Source: Heterohyrax brucei (taxonomy: Eukaryota > Chordata > Mammalia > Hyracoidea > Procaviidae). From it: 64,000 bases of DNA. A program made the translations under genes and the position numbers. The notes beneath the pieces are model-generated. The model was not told where the DNA came from. It saw nothing but the letters and a program-made list of their open reading frames with translations, and made no database searches. This document shows positions 47,156-57,541 of the stretch, in pieces. The stretch covers positions 134,388,829-134,452,828 of the forward strand of contig CM053143.1 in the NCBI GenBank assembly GCA_028571685.1, given 5' to 3'. The first letter of the stretch is position 1. The number at the start of each line of letters is the position of its first letter.

Positions 47156-47249
47156 AGTTTATATTCAGTGTTCTAGTTTGGGGCTGTTATTTGATGTTAT
47201 TGGTTTTCTAACTAACTAAAGGACTCCTTTTAGTAGTTCTTGTAAATTT

Positions 47250-48115
47250 GGATTGGTTTCTACAAATTTTCTAAATTTCTGTTTATCTGAATATACCCTA
47301 ATTCTATCATCACATTTCAGACATAGTTTTGTGGGATGTTTAATTCTTGGCTGGCAATTATTTTCCTTCAAGATTTTGTGTTGTCATCCCATTGCCTTCT
47401 TGCCTCCATGGTTTCTGCTGAGTAGTCCTTTATAGGTTAATTTTCATTTATCCCTCATCACTTTTAAGTGTTTCCTTATCTTTGGCTTTGGCTGTTTAAT
47501 TGTAACATACCTTGGTGTTTTTCTTTCAGGATCTATCTTTTGTGAATTTCAATGAATGTCATGATTATATATCTTTTCATATTTCATGATATCAAGGAAG
47601 TTTTCTGTCAAGAAGAAATCTTCTACAATTCTCTTTCTATTGTATGTTATCCCCCCTCTTCCGTTACTCCAGTCAATGGTAGATTATTCCTCTTAATAGT
47701 GTCCCACATAATTCTTAATGTTCCCTGATTTTTTTATTATATTTGAATTTTACTCAAATATGTTGATGTCATGAGCTTTATTTTCATCCTCACTAATTCA
47801 GCATTCCATTGCCTAAATTCTGCTCCTTTGACTTTCTGTTAAGTTGTCCAATTCTGTAATTTTATTAATTTTCTGAAATTCTGATTGTTGCTGCTCTATG
47901 CTTTCTTGCTTCCTGTTCAATTTGTCATGTTGCTCTGATGCATTTTGCTTCAACTCCTTCCTGATCACTAGAAGAGTTCTACATAGTAATCTTTTGTATT
48001 CCACCACTGATAATTCCAGAAAGTTTTCTTCTAGATATTTGATTTTTTGTTTTAGAATCTTTCTGAAAACATTATTGCCTGCTTCTTTAAGTGATTTGAA
48101 ATTCACCATAGCTTC
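47250..48115 (-). pseudogene. L1 ORF1 pseudogene
   Basis: The frame 48109-47813 (98 codons) is Gln/Glu/Lys-rich with heptad-like spacing ('NRKQESIEQQQSEFQKINK'), as in the ORF1p coiled coil. Minus-strand sequence near 47440-47250 contains the C-terminal block (complement of 'ccttcaagattttgtgttgtc'), comparable with 4490-4600 in the full-length L1. Stops separate the two parts. Confidence 0.65.
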
Positions 48116-48214
48116 AGAGCCATCAGTAAATTGTATTTACTTATTTTATGTTTTCCTACTGTGTTCTAGCTTTTCATTTTAATTGCTTTGAAATATCTAA
48201 ATAGGGTGATCATG

Positions 48215-48702
48215 TGTGATAGTTTGGTCAACTAGTGCTGCTTTAGCAGAAATACCAGAATGGAAGCCTTCAAAAAGAGAAATTCTGTTTTATCACAGTC
48301 CAGTAGGCTAAAAGTTCAAATTCAAGTTGTCAGCTGCAGGGGATGACTTTTTCTGCTGGTCTGAGAAAATGGGGCTTGTTGTCAGTCTTCCCCTGGACTG
48401 GAAACCTTTCCAAAGGTCACACTCAGCTCCTGGCACTGATTTTTTTTTTTTTTTCTTGATAGTATGAAATCCCCAAATCACTCTGCTAGCTTTTCTCCTT
48501 TATATAGCAAAAAATTTTTTCAAGGCATGATATAATCCCATGCATTGAGTCCTGCCCAGCCAACACAACTGCTGCCTATTCTCCTTCATTATCATCACAG
48601 AGGCAGGGTTTACAGTATGGAGAAAGATCAAACAACACCAGGAATCATGGCCTACCAAAATTGTGACATACATCTTGGGGGCACACAATGCAATCTGAGA
48701 CA
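48215..48702 (-). repeat. 3' LTR of the minus-strand MaLR provirus
   Basis: It contains the family blocks 'ctagtgctgctttagcagaaat' through 'gcacacaatgcaatctgagaca'. A T run at 48440-48454 is a later change. Confidence 0.8.
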
Positions 48703-48857
48703 TTCCATCCTTTGTCCTCTCAAAAATCACATTTTTGCTATAGGTAAAATATATTCACCCTGAGAGAGAAAGCCCTGAATAGTTACCTTCTAATCTGAAA
48801 TGCCAGAGATCTAGAGACCTCTCCCAGACACGAAGGACACATCCTCACAGAACTTCC

Positions 48858-49216
48858 TGTGATAACCCAGCCCTTAGGAACTTGTAGAAAGAAATAAATA
48901 AGAAGAACTTCATTTCCTGCAACTTGAGACTAATGCTTGCTTTTGCTTCTATAAATTCACTGATGCCAATAAGAGAGCAGTATGGGAATCTGTAAAGTTG
49001 CTGATGCCAATAAGGAAACAGTATGGAAAGCCCTGTGTCTGTTTTCTTTTGTATAGAATCTATAAAATAACAGAGACAAAGCTGATCCGGGAGCTCAGCC
49101 ATTTTGGACATTATTCCACCACAGCCCTGTTGGCTGGAGTAAAGCCCCTTCCATTAAGCACATGTGTTCGGGTGATTCTTTCTCTTCATTGGGCCTCTTT
49201 TTTCCTTCCTGCAACA
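48858..49216 (-). mobile_element. Probable nested solo LTR of another ERV family
   Basis: It begins TGTGATAACC and ends CTGCAACA, with 'ccgggagctcagccattttgg' and an agtaaag poly(A)-like signal on the plus strand. A direct repeat lies within it (48961-48987 and 49002-49027). These point to plus-strand orientation despite the listed strand of its host; orientation is uncertain. The flanks acttcc and acccca match weakly. Confidence 0.5.
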
Positions 49217-50208
49217 ACCCCATCACAGCAAAGCCCAAGCCCCAAATCCAGGAATTCCTCTTCACCTGTGAAATCTAGAATACGAGTTATTAGCTTCCAA
49301 AATACAGTGGTAGAAGTGGAAGGCACAAGGTAGACATTTCCATTCCAAATGGGAGAAAGTGAAGCAAAGATAGACGAGGAGGCAACAAGCAAGTCAGCAG
49401 AACACATTACATTAGACCTCATGGCTTTGGAAATAATCTTCAGTTCTCTGAGACATTTCGCAAAATGGGCCTGTCCTCCACAATCTAGACATTGGCCACA
49501 CACTCCAGATTCTGAGCAGAGAACCCTCCTCAGTCCTGTGTTACAGGTCTGCCTTCCTGGCCCGCTGGGACAGAAACTGTGTTCTCTTGGCTTCAGTCAC
49601 ACCACTTTCCTAGTCCATCTGAGAGGCAATTCAACCCTTAGAAACACCAGGGGACGTGGCTCCAACTTTAGAAACTCCTTTTGAGACTTAGGCAGCTCAG
49701 CTTCTCATACTCCTTGTCTCTTCCGTTTCTGTTCCCTGTGGCCTCACAGCCAGATCCTCAAGCTTCATCTGCCCTGCTGGGGCAAGTGTTCCAAAGCTCT
49801 TTAGCTCTACCTACTTAAGTGCCTAGAGGTACTACACTTCATCAGGAAGCCACCTGCACATAGACATTCAGTTCTCCCACTCCAGGAGTAAGCAAGCCTA
49901 GCTCCACCAATTCAAGAATGCTGAGGCACCCCCACCTTACCAGGAATCCTCCTGTGTACAGGCACTTAGCTGTCTTCCACTGTGGGTCAGATCCAGTACT
50001 GTCTTGTGCTGGTCTGGTTCTGCTCTTACCTGTCTGCTGCTGCTGCCTCTGGTTCTCTGTCGCTTATTTCTTGTCATCCGTACCTTCTTCATTGTTGATA
50101 GTTCTTCTTGATTCTTTCTGAGTCTTCTATCCATTCACAGTTTTAAAAACAGCTTCCACATTTTAGGTATCTGTTAGAGTAGCACCCCAGTCTCTCATTA
50201 CCAAATTC
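49217..50208 (-). repeat. MaLR internal region (main part)
   Basis: It lies between the nested LTR and the 5' LTR. Frames of up to 111 codons are interrupted and match no retroviral protein I recognise. Confidence 0.65.
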
Positions 50209-50706
50209 TGTCCTAATCTAGTGCTATTCTAACAGAAATATCACAAGTGAATGGCTTTAAAAAGAGAAGTTTTAGGTTGTCACATTCCTGTAGGCTAACA
50301 GTCCAAATTCAAGGTGTCAGCTCCAGAGAAAGCTTTTCTCAGCTGGGTCAGGAGGAAGGTCCTTGCCATCAGTCTTCTCCTGGAGTGCAGGTTTCTAAGG
50401 TGAAGTGAACCTGGTCCTTTCCAAAGGCAGTGGTCAGCAACGAGCCCTGCTTCCTTTCTTTTTGCTATGAAATCCCCAGCTGTCTGCTTGCTTCCTTTTT
50501 CTTCGCATTCCAAGAGATTGCTTCAAGGCACCACGTAGCCCCAGACATTGAGCCCTGCCTTATCTAAACAGCTGCTGCCCATCCTCCCTCATTAACATCA
50601 CAGAGGCAGCGTTTACAAAATGGAGGAACATCACACAATATCAGAAATCATGGTGTAGCAAAAATGCTACACACATATTGGGGAACACACAATTCAATCC
50701 GTGACA
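50209..50706 (-). repeat. 5' LTR of the minus-strand MaLR provirus
   Basis: Starts TGTCCTAATCTAGTGC and ends 'aattcaatccgtgaca' on the plus strand. All family blocks are in order. Confidence 0.82.
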
Positions 50707-52429
50707 GTTACTGTTGCCTTTGAAACTCTAATGTCCCATCACCAGGTGGTTAGAGCTGTTTCTAGACATGCGAGTCCAAGAGCTCATTTACTTGTATAAG
50801 AATTCAGCTCAGGTGTCTAGGTAGACGTTACCAAGTGTGTGGTGCAGGCTCTTACCTGCTGTCCTAGACAGGCATGCATAATTTGTGTATACACGGGTAT
50901 CTGGATGTAATTGCTTAGAAAGGCAGGAGTAACTACTGTCCCTGAGTGTCTGTGAGGATGACAAATTCCCTTATGTCTGAATCTCGCTGAAGGAACAGTT
51001 TCTACCCTGAATCTCTGGCTGAAGGAAGTTGGCAGATTTCTTTTTTTTCCCCTTCTTCTCCCTGTTTGTTAAACTATTTGCTCTCCAAGTCTCAGAGAAT
51101 AACTCACGGTGAGCTTAAGAAATCTTATTTCTGGCTCAGTTAATGGCATCACACTCCAAAGTCAAGCTCAGGCTTAGTGCAGAAAACAGAGAAAGCAGTG
51201 CTGGGAGAAGGGAGAAAGGTTTATTCTGAAAGAAAGATTTTCATCCATTCAAGCAATAGGTTACAAGACTTTGCTTTTGATGATCAAGTGCTATTTTTTT
51301 GCTAGTTCTGGATGTGGAGTGGATTCTCTAGTGAGTTTCTGCTGCTGAGGAGGACAGCCTCCACACACCACCACTGCACTTGGGCTCTTTACACTGGCTA
51401 CAGCCATTTCCACTGGGTCAAGTCTACGTATTTCTATGTAATTCTGGGGTTATTCTCCCTCCCTGTTGTTCAGTATAATTTCTCAACTTTTCCTTTGATA
51501 TTCAGGCCTCCTAGGATGTCTTAGATACTGGATGCATTTGTTCTTTTGGGTCTTTGTTGTTAAAGATGTCATCTTGTCCCCAGTCCCTATCATTCTTTGT
51601 ATATATTTTCTATTCTCATTATTTCCACTGATACCTTACAACACAATTTTTATCACACTATTCTTACACTCATAAATAAAGTCTAAAGAAACTTACTACA
51701 ATAGATAACTTTCCGTATCTCCACTTTCAGTTCTGTGATCCACCAACACAGAGCCTCAGAAAGGTGAGAGACATGACACACAGCCCAGTTATATATCCAC
51801 CCGTGCAAGTTATCACTTTTTGTTTTGTTTTTTGCCCTTACTTGATAGACGTGGCTTGACACAAGCAAGATATGAAAGAGTATTTGGGAATTTTCCTAAA
51901 CAGATTATTGACTGAAAAAGAAATTGAAGATGGATTTATGTTGATGTAAATAAAGGTTATGAGCAAATAACTGTTCTGAAGCTGCTGAGTTAGTTTCTTC
52001 TCCTCAGAGTTTTTATGTGTAACTTTGGAAATATCAAATATTGATTTTTTTATTGTGATGCATAATTAAAATATTGAGAATACACGAACAGTTTTTTGAA
52101 TTTTTAGATATTAAAATAAAGATTCAATCTTCTCCCTTCTTTACAAAAAATAGAGTTATCATACAACCACATATAATTTTAATTCAGAAACATAAGTCTG
52201 TTCAAATGTTTACAAAATAGCAAACTTCCTGGAATTTTTTTTGTAACACAATCCAAATAGTCAAGCATTGTCTATAAATAGCTATATATATGTCTATGAA
52301 TTTTTCTGTATGATTTGTTTTCCTTTTTCCATAGATGGCTATAAGCATAGATACAGTTTACTGATTAATAGTTTTTCTGAATGTTATCTGAAAACAGTTA
52401 CTCATAAAAGAGAGATACACAAAAACCTC
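50707..52429. other. Unassigned DNA, possibly partly L1 5' UTR
   Basis: No gene is seen. The first 0.6 kb is somewhat richer in G and C and could continue the minus-strand L1 5' UTR beyond the provirus, but I cannot show it. The remainder is AT-rich. Confidence 0.45.
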
Positions 52430-52593
52430 ATATATACACATATACATACGTACATATGGACATATATGCATAATACATGTATACATCCATGTACATATAT
52501 ATGCACACATGTGTGTGTGTATACACATATACATATGCATATATACATAGACATACTACTGATACATACCTACATACATATTTATATGTATAC
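52430..52593. repeat. Complex TA/CA/TG microsatellite
   Basis: About 160 bp of alternating pyrimidine-purine sequence built from tacata, catata and tgtg units. Long open frames here on both strands (up to 132 codons, rich in His, Ile, Thr, Tyr) are a by-product of the repeat. Confidence 0.9.
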
Positions 52594-52964
52594 ACTATGG
52601 TCATTTTGCACAAATAAGTTCCCAAGAACAAATCACAAAATGATAATGACTTATGTTACTCCCTAGGATCCATAAGAAGTGCTGAATCAGTTGATAAATT
52701 ATGTTCTGAGTATTCAGGATGAAAACAGCTGGAAGGGTATTCCCTTCATCTTTTCCCCTCTCTTCTCTCTTTTTTGTCCATTTCTATTTTGTTTTCCTTT
52801 TTGTTCTTTCTCTATCCACCTGTTTACCTATAGAAATCTCCCTGTTAACTGATAAGGTAAAATAGTGATTTGGATGATTGTATTACATCTTTTACTTATG
52901 AAAAGCAATAAAGAAAAATATTTGTATAATTCTGCTAATTCTATGGCCATGCATAAATTATATT
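52594..52964. other. Unassigned DNA
   Basis: No recognisable feature. Confidence 0.5.
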
Positions 52965-53485
52965 TGTTTTTATTGCTGTTAATTGCCATAAAGTTGGCTG
53001 TTACAGTGTGACCTTACATGCAACAGAATGAAATATTGCCCTATCGCATTCTACCTTCAAGTTCACTAATACATTTGAGTCCGTTGCTCTAGCAATTGAA
53101 TCATTCTGTCTCACTGAAACCAAAAAAACTCAATACTGGCAAGTCAATTCTGTAGGATCACTGGCAAGTCAATTCTGACTGACAGTGATCCTACAGAAGA
53201 AAGCAGAACCGTGTAACAGGGTTACCAAGGTTGTAAATCTTTAGGGAAGTAGAATAACACCTCTTTATCCTGTTGAGTGACTGGTGAGTTTAGAATCAGT
53301 CCAGCACTTATAACCTCAGGGCTCCTCATCTCACTGAAGTTTTCCCTTGTTTAAAGGATTCTTCTTCTTTACCAAATTTGATGTCTTTTTCTAGTGATTA
53401 ATTTCTCCTATTGACCTCTCCAAAGTAAGCAAGCCAAAATGTTTTCATCCTCATTTCTGAGGAGCATTCTGGTTATGTTTCTTAT
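52965..53485 (-). mobile_element. RTE LINE 3' end split by a SINE
   Basis: Left part 52965-53118 ('gctgttaattgccataaag', 'catgcaacagaatgaaatat') and right part 53329-53485 ('ccaaatttgatgtctttttc', 'gaggagcattctggttatg') are consecutive pieces of one minus-strand RTE. Confidence 0.85.
53119..53328 (-). mobile_element. AfroSINE with a 10-bp target-site duplication and internal fold-back
   Basis: tctcactgaa flanks it exactly (53109-53118 and 53329-53338). Near the tail, 'ggcaagtcaattctg' is duplicated directly, and ctgtaggatcactg (53150-53163) is repeated as its exact reverse complement at 53183-53196. Confidence 0.88.
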
Positions 53486-53589
53486 GAGAATGATAACGTT
53501 ATGATTAAGAAAATAGCACTAGTATTTCAATTTAGTATTTATAAAATGACTTTAAAGGAAATAGAGATAATAGTATTGTAGCTAATTTT

Positions 53590-53775
53590 ACTGAGTAACT
53601 TGCTAATTGCTATTTATGCATTATCCATTTTAATTTGCAGAAATTACCCAGTAAAATAACTATAATTCTTTTCATCACTACAGAGAATAGAAATTTTCAA
53701 AGGTTCTTGCCCAACGGTGCACAGGTAGACACTATCAGATTCAATGTAGAAACCCAAAGAATCAGTTTTAAAACA
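53590..53775 (+). mobile_element. MIR SINE
   Basis: 'gctatttatgcattatccattttaat', 'aataactataattcttttcatcactacagag' and 'ggttcttgcccaacggtgcacaggta' follow MIR order. Diverged. Confidence 0.65.
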
Positions 53776-54389
53776 TGCACTTAGTCTTTATATATAACAT
53801 TCTTCAGATATTGAAAAGGATGCATTTGGTGAGGATTCCAAAAGTGATGCCCAAAATATCTCTCTCCAATCATCAAATTGTATTTTCTTAAAATATAGAC
53901 ATGTTTAAAATGATGATTAGTTTTATAATCAGATACCTTTTTATAATTAAAATTCTTTAAAGCAATCAAGTGAAAATCCATTGCTACTTTAAAATCATCA
54001 CTGTACAACACTTGACTAATTTACTATTGTTAAATCTTATATTTCAGAATCATCAAAGTGGTGTTTATTTTGTTGATCAGAAAATGTAATTGAAGTGTTT
54101 CAAAAAATGTCGAAGACTATAATTGTACATGTCAAAGAGCACAGAGATTTTGAAATTTATCAAAGGTATTCCATGATCAATGTCTATCATTTTATGCCAG
54201 GTTTCTCTGTTCTGGAATCATTTCCCTTCTCACTGGTAAAGTCACTTCAGTCCTATCTGAAAGTCCTATTCTAATCCTGTTCTAAACCTGGTTCTGAACT
54301 TAGATATTAGCTCCAAAAGGTTAACATTTCACCACACTGGATTCATTTCTTTATTTTTATGAGTACTATAAGCATCACTGAGAGGACTC
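53776..54389. other. Unassigned AT-rich DNA
   Basis: No gene or repeat recognised. Confidence 0.5.
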
Positions 54390-54778
54390 TGTCCTTGGAT
54401 TTCAGAGACGTTTAACATAAGCCATCTTTTCCTGTCTCATCTCTGGATTTCAGAGAGGCTTTAACATAAGCCACCCTCCCCCATTACCCAAAAATAGTCC
54501 ACAGGAATCTGACCACCAACGAAACTTTATGCCTGCCACCTCAACCTTCCTAAATGAAGCTTTTTCCTTATCAAAGAACATAAGGAAGCCTTACCCTCTC
54601 CCTCTTCTGATCAACTCTTCTTCCTTATCAGACCATAAAGCCCCTTACTGGAATTTCTTGCTACCTGCTCTCCTCTTTTTAACACATTTTCTGTATCAAG
54701 CCATAAAACCCCTCACCCCACTCTACTTCATTGGAACTTTAAAACTATAAAAAGAAATTGCCCTCCTGAGCTGGGACG

Positions 54779-55474
54779 GGCTGAGCTATGTCTCAACTCA
54801 AACCCTGCTCTCTTTCTTTTCCAACAGGCTGAGCCACTTCTCTGCTAAGACTCCTCTCTCTTTCTGAACAGGCTGAGCCCCCTCTTGGCTCAGACTCTAC
54901 TCTCTTTCTCTTTGAATGGGCTGAGTCACTTCATGGCTCAGATCCCATTCTCTTTCTCTTCATTCAGGCTATTGTGGATTGAATTGTGTCCCCCCCAAAA
55001 TGTACGTGTCGATTTGACTCAGCTAGGAGTCACACTATGGTGTGATTCCTCTCATGTATTCTGAATCCTGCCTCTGTGATATTGATGATGGAGAATGGGC
55101 TGCGGTTGTTAGTGAGGCAGGACTCAAGCTACAAGTTTGTGAGGTATAGGGGAGAGAAGTGAACAGAGGAAGCTGGGAACCTCACATCACCAAGAAAGCA
55201 TGACAGACACAAGAGCACATCCTTTGAACCTGAGGTACCTGTGCTGAGATGCTCTCCTTGAATTTGGACTCAGCCTAGCGGACTGTGATAAATTCTCATA
55301 TTGAATGGACTTGTAACTTATGAATGGATACATGGCTTACTGGACTATGACAATAAACCTTTCTCTTCATAAAGCCTTCTACTCATTGTATTATCTGTTA
55401 AAGCAGTACCAGATGACTAAGATACAGGCTAAGCCACCATTGGCTCAGACCCCACTCCCTTTCTCTTCAAATAA
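54779..55474 (+). repeat. Five-unit tandem repeat, 44-48 bp, interrupted
   Basis: Units start with ggctgag or ggctaag at 54779, 54827, 54871, 54919 and 54967 (the last continues at 55427). Most read ggctgagcc...ttggctcaga...ctctttctctt. In several units ctgagcc and ggctcag can pair as a small hairpin. Confidence 0.85.
54971..55424 (+). mobile_element. Solo MaLR-type LTR with target-site duplication
   Basis: It carries the family head 'gtggattgaattgtgtcccc' and ends '..ccagatgactaagata'. The flanks are identical, caggct at 54965-54970 and 55425-55430. It inserted inside the fifth tandem unit. AATAAA lies near 55350. Confidence 0.87.
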
Positions 55475-55545
55475 AATTCACTGGACCCTTGGACTGGTGT
55501 GTCTCTGCCTCTGTTTCATGCCATTCTCTCCCCAATGGTCACTGT

Positions 55546-56078
55546 AATTCCATTCTTCTTCCTCTTCCTCCCAACCTAGAGGTGAATAATGCCTTAAAAT
55601 AACTATGAATTCATATTTCTAATGTATTGTATAATGTACACACGTTCTTTTATGAAAATACATTGGACAGTAAGATGAAACACAAATGCAATCAGGCCTA
55701 CATATTATTTTGCAACTTGTATCTTACATTCAATGTTGTTTGCAAAGTTGACAGTGTTTGTATGCCTAATTATAGCTCATTTATTTTTATTTTGAATCAT
55801 GATATTATTCCACAGTTTAATCTTCTGTTTCCAAACATTTATTACGACACACATTTCTACAGATAACTTTGTTTCATGTCACTCATTACATATCTGCTGA
55901 AGTATCTTTAAAATATATGAGTTTGCTGGGTACATTCATGAGGATTTATTTGTTAGGTATATCTTACACTTCATTAAATAAACACAAACTGTTCTTCATA
56001 TTAGAAGCCTTTACATTCTTAGTACCATTATCTGAGAGTTGCAATTTTCTGACAGTTTTCTTAATACACTTGACTGTC
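55546..56078. other. Unassigned AT-rich DNA
   Basis: No gene or repeat recognised. Frames of up to 81 codons have no recognisable relatives. Confidence 0.5.
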
Positions 56079-56245
56079 CCTGGTGGTGTAGTGTTTAAGT
56101 CTCACGGCTGCTAACCAAAAGATCAGTAGCTCGAATCTGCCAGGCACTCCTTGGAAACCCTATAGGGCAGCTCTACTCTGACCTATAGGGTCGCTGTGGG
56201 TCAGCATTGATTCAGTGGCTGTGGGTTTGGGTTATGGTTGGGTCA
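56079..56245 (+). mobile_element. AfroSINE, full length
   Basis: 'ccctggtggtgtagtgtttaag', 'cggctgctaaccaaaag', 'gctcgaatctgccaggcact' and 'gtggctgtgggtttgggtt' are all present. Confidence 0.92.
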
Positions 56246-56625
56246 TGTATCAATTTGATGTATGTGAAATAACACAAAATATTATATGTTTTCCTAACTA
56301 ATGAAGTTAAGCATTGTCATGGATTGAACTGTGCACCACCCCCAAGTATGTGTGTATTAATTTGAGTAGGGCTTGGTTCCCAGTATTGTATGATGTTCCT
56401 ATATGTTGTAAATCTTGCCTTTATATTGCTAATGAGGTAGTATGGGTGGTGGTTGTATTAGTGAGGTAGGACTCAATGTCTAAAATTGTTTTGTGCATTG
56501 AGGCAATATCTTGAGATTTAACAGAAAGAAGTTAGCAGAGAAAGATGGGAGACTGCCTACCAATAAGCAGTAGCACCAGGAGCAGAGTGGTTCCTTTAGA
56601 AAGGACCTGGGATTTTTGTGCCTCA

Positions 56626-57148
56626 TGACAGGGTTGGGGAAGGAGACTGATCACTGCCACTTAAAGAATAGATACAGATTCAATAGTTTTTTTCTTGGCG
56701 GCTTATGACGCACATGTTCTCTCCTGACAGTTGCAATACAAATATAATGATTCTCCTGGGGTCGCCATGAGTCGGATCCGACTCGACGGCACTTGGCTGG
56801 CCTGGCAATTGTGGGGGGATCATATGTAGCCTCAAACCTAGTCAAAAACCAAGTTACTAACTTCTCCTCCCACCTATGACATTGCCCCCCACTTTTGCCA
56901 ACAAAAAGCACTTGCAAAATCAATAGTGGGTCTTTTTTCTACTCATGGAGACTGACCCATTCCCTCTTTGAAACGTGCTGTCCCTTAATAAACTTGTCTA
57001 TCGTTTGCTACCAGAAAGGATGCATCCTCATGTGCTTTGCGGCGGTGGAGCCAAGTTTGCCACCCGCTGGGAGACCAAACTTGCTAGCTCAATCTCTGGA
57101 ACACGAATCAGGTCACTTGGGGGTCTAATCAGTTACACGACCTCAACA
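56626..57148 (+). mobile_element. Nested solo LTR of a different ERV family
   Basis: 523 bp from TGACAGGG to CCTCAACA, with AATAAA at 56987-56992. Flanks cctca (56621-56625) and cgtca (57149-57153) differ at one base. The host LTR sequence continues exactly across it. The family is not identified. Confidence 0.75.
56753..56805 (+). mobile_element. SINE-tail micro-copy inside the nested LTR
   Basis: 'gtcgccatgagtcggatccg' plus 'actcgacggcacttggctgg'. It includes the full palindrome GAGTCGGATCCGACTC (56769-56784, approximate). No SINE head or body is next to it. Confidence 0.75.
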
Positions 57149-57384
57149 CGTCAGAGGCTCTCAGTCTAAAAGAAGACTGACAACAAGGATCTTTCCCCCG
57201 GAGCCAGCAGGGGAAGCTGTTTCCTGAAGCTGATGCCCTGAATTTGGGCTGGTAGCCTACTGGACTGTGGCAGAACAAATGTATCTTTGCTAAACCAATC
57301 CAGTTGTGCTATTTCTGTTAAAGTAGTACTATATGACAAAGATAAGCATCTTTTAACGTTTATGAGTCACTTTTGCTCCTTCAA

Positions 57385-57541
57385 AACCCTTGCGACATAG
57401 TAGTTACATACTATGGCTGCTAACAAAAAGGTAGGCAGCTCATATCTACCAAGTGCTCCTTGGAGAATCTATGGGGCAGCTCTACTCCATCCTATAGGGT
57501 TGCTGTGAGTTAGAATTGACTCAACAGCAATGAATTGCTTT
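57385..57541 (+). mobile_element. AfroSINE
   Basis: 'gcgacatagtagttacatac' head, 'gtaggcagctcatatctacc' B-box region, 'atggggcagctctactccat' and 'gaattgactcaacagcaatg' tail. Confidence 0.88.

Larger units (their letters stand above)
46622..48214 (-). mobile_element. L1 5' half: ORF1 and start of ORF2
   Basis: Minus-strand L1. The ORF2 start codon is at 46724-46722, followed by 'MTVLNSYL' and an 'RQRTADWIRKHDPS'-like block that stops at the mariner. ORF1 lies upstream (47250-48115). With 45000-46265 it may be one L1 that lost most of ORF2. A SINE-tail micro-copy sits at 47124-47155. Confidence 0.75.
48215..50706 (-). mobile_element. MaLR-type provirus: LTR - internal - LTR
   Basis: Two minus-strand LTRs (48215-48702 and 50209-50706) flank about 1.5 kb. 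Read on the minus strand, sequence just after the 5' LTR contains 'gagactggggtgctactcta' and 'acagatacctaaaatgtgga', matching the known start of MaLR internal regions. The 3' LTR is preceded by purine-rich 'gagaggacaaaggatggaat'. No coding frame is intact. A second LTR is nested inside. No outer target-site duplication is found. Confidence 0.82.
54390..55545 (+). mobile_element. ERV LTR with a tandem-repeat R region, split by a MaLR LTR
   Basis: Boundaries are approximate; TG at 54390 is one possible start. The U3 part has a direct duplication (54396-54424 and 54444-54473). The TATA box TATAAAAA is at 54746-54753. About 30 bp downstream a 44-48 bp repeat array begins. AATAAA lies at 55470-55475. 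This order (U3, TATA, repeats, poly(A) signal) fits an LTR of a retrovirus other than MaLR. A solo MaLR LTR (54971-55424) interrupts it. Confidence 0.65.
56315..57344 (+). mobile_element. Solo MaLR-type LTR carrying a nested LTR
   Basis: It starts TGTCATGGATTGAACTGTG and ends 'ctatatgacaaagata'. The flanks agcat are identical (56310-56314 and 57345-57349). The two halves, 56315-56625 and 57149-57344, join into one family LTR once the nested element is removed. Confidence 0.88.

Noticed and set aside
49349-49684. A 111-codon open frame as a host exon
   Set aside because: It lies inside the internal region of a MaLR provirus, has no recognisable domain and shows no splice-site context.
52268-52666. 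A 132-codon open frame, and overlapping frames on the minus strand
   Set aside because: They run through a TA/CA microsatellite. The repetitive His/Ile/Thr/Tyr composition is what such a repeat encodes by chance.
54779-55474. A CRISPR-like or regulatory array
   Set aside because: The units are contiguous tandem repeats without unique spacers and lie in an LTR of a mammalian genome.
56079-56150. A tRNA gene
   Set aside because: The A- and B-box-like sequence is the head of a SINE. The rest of the SINE follows and a proper tRNA cloverleaf with anticodon arm is not supported. The same holds for the other SINE heads.
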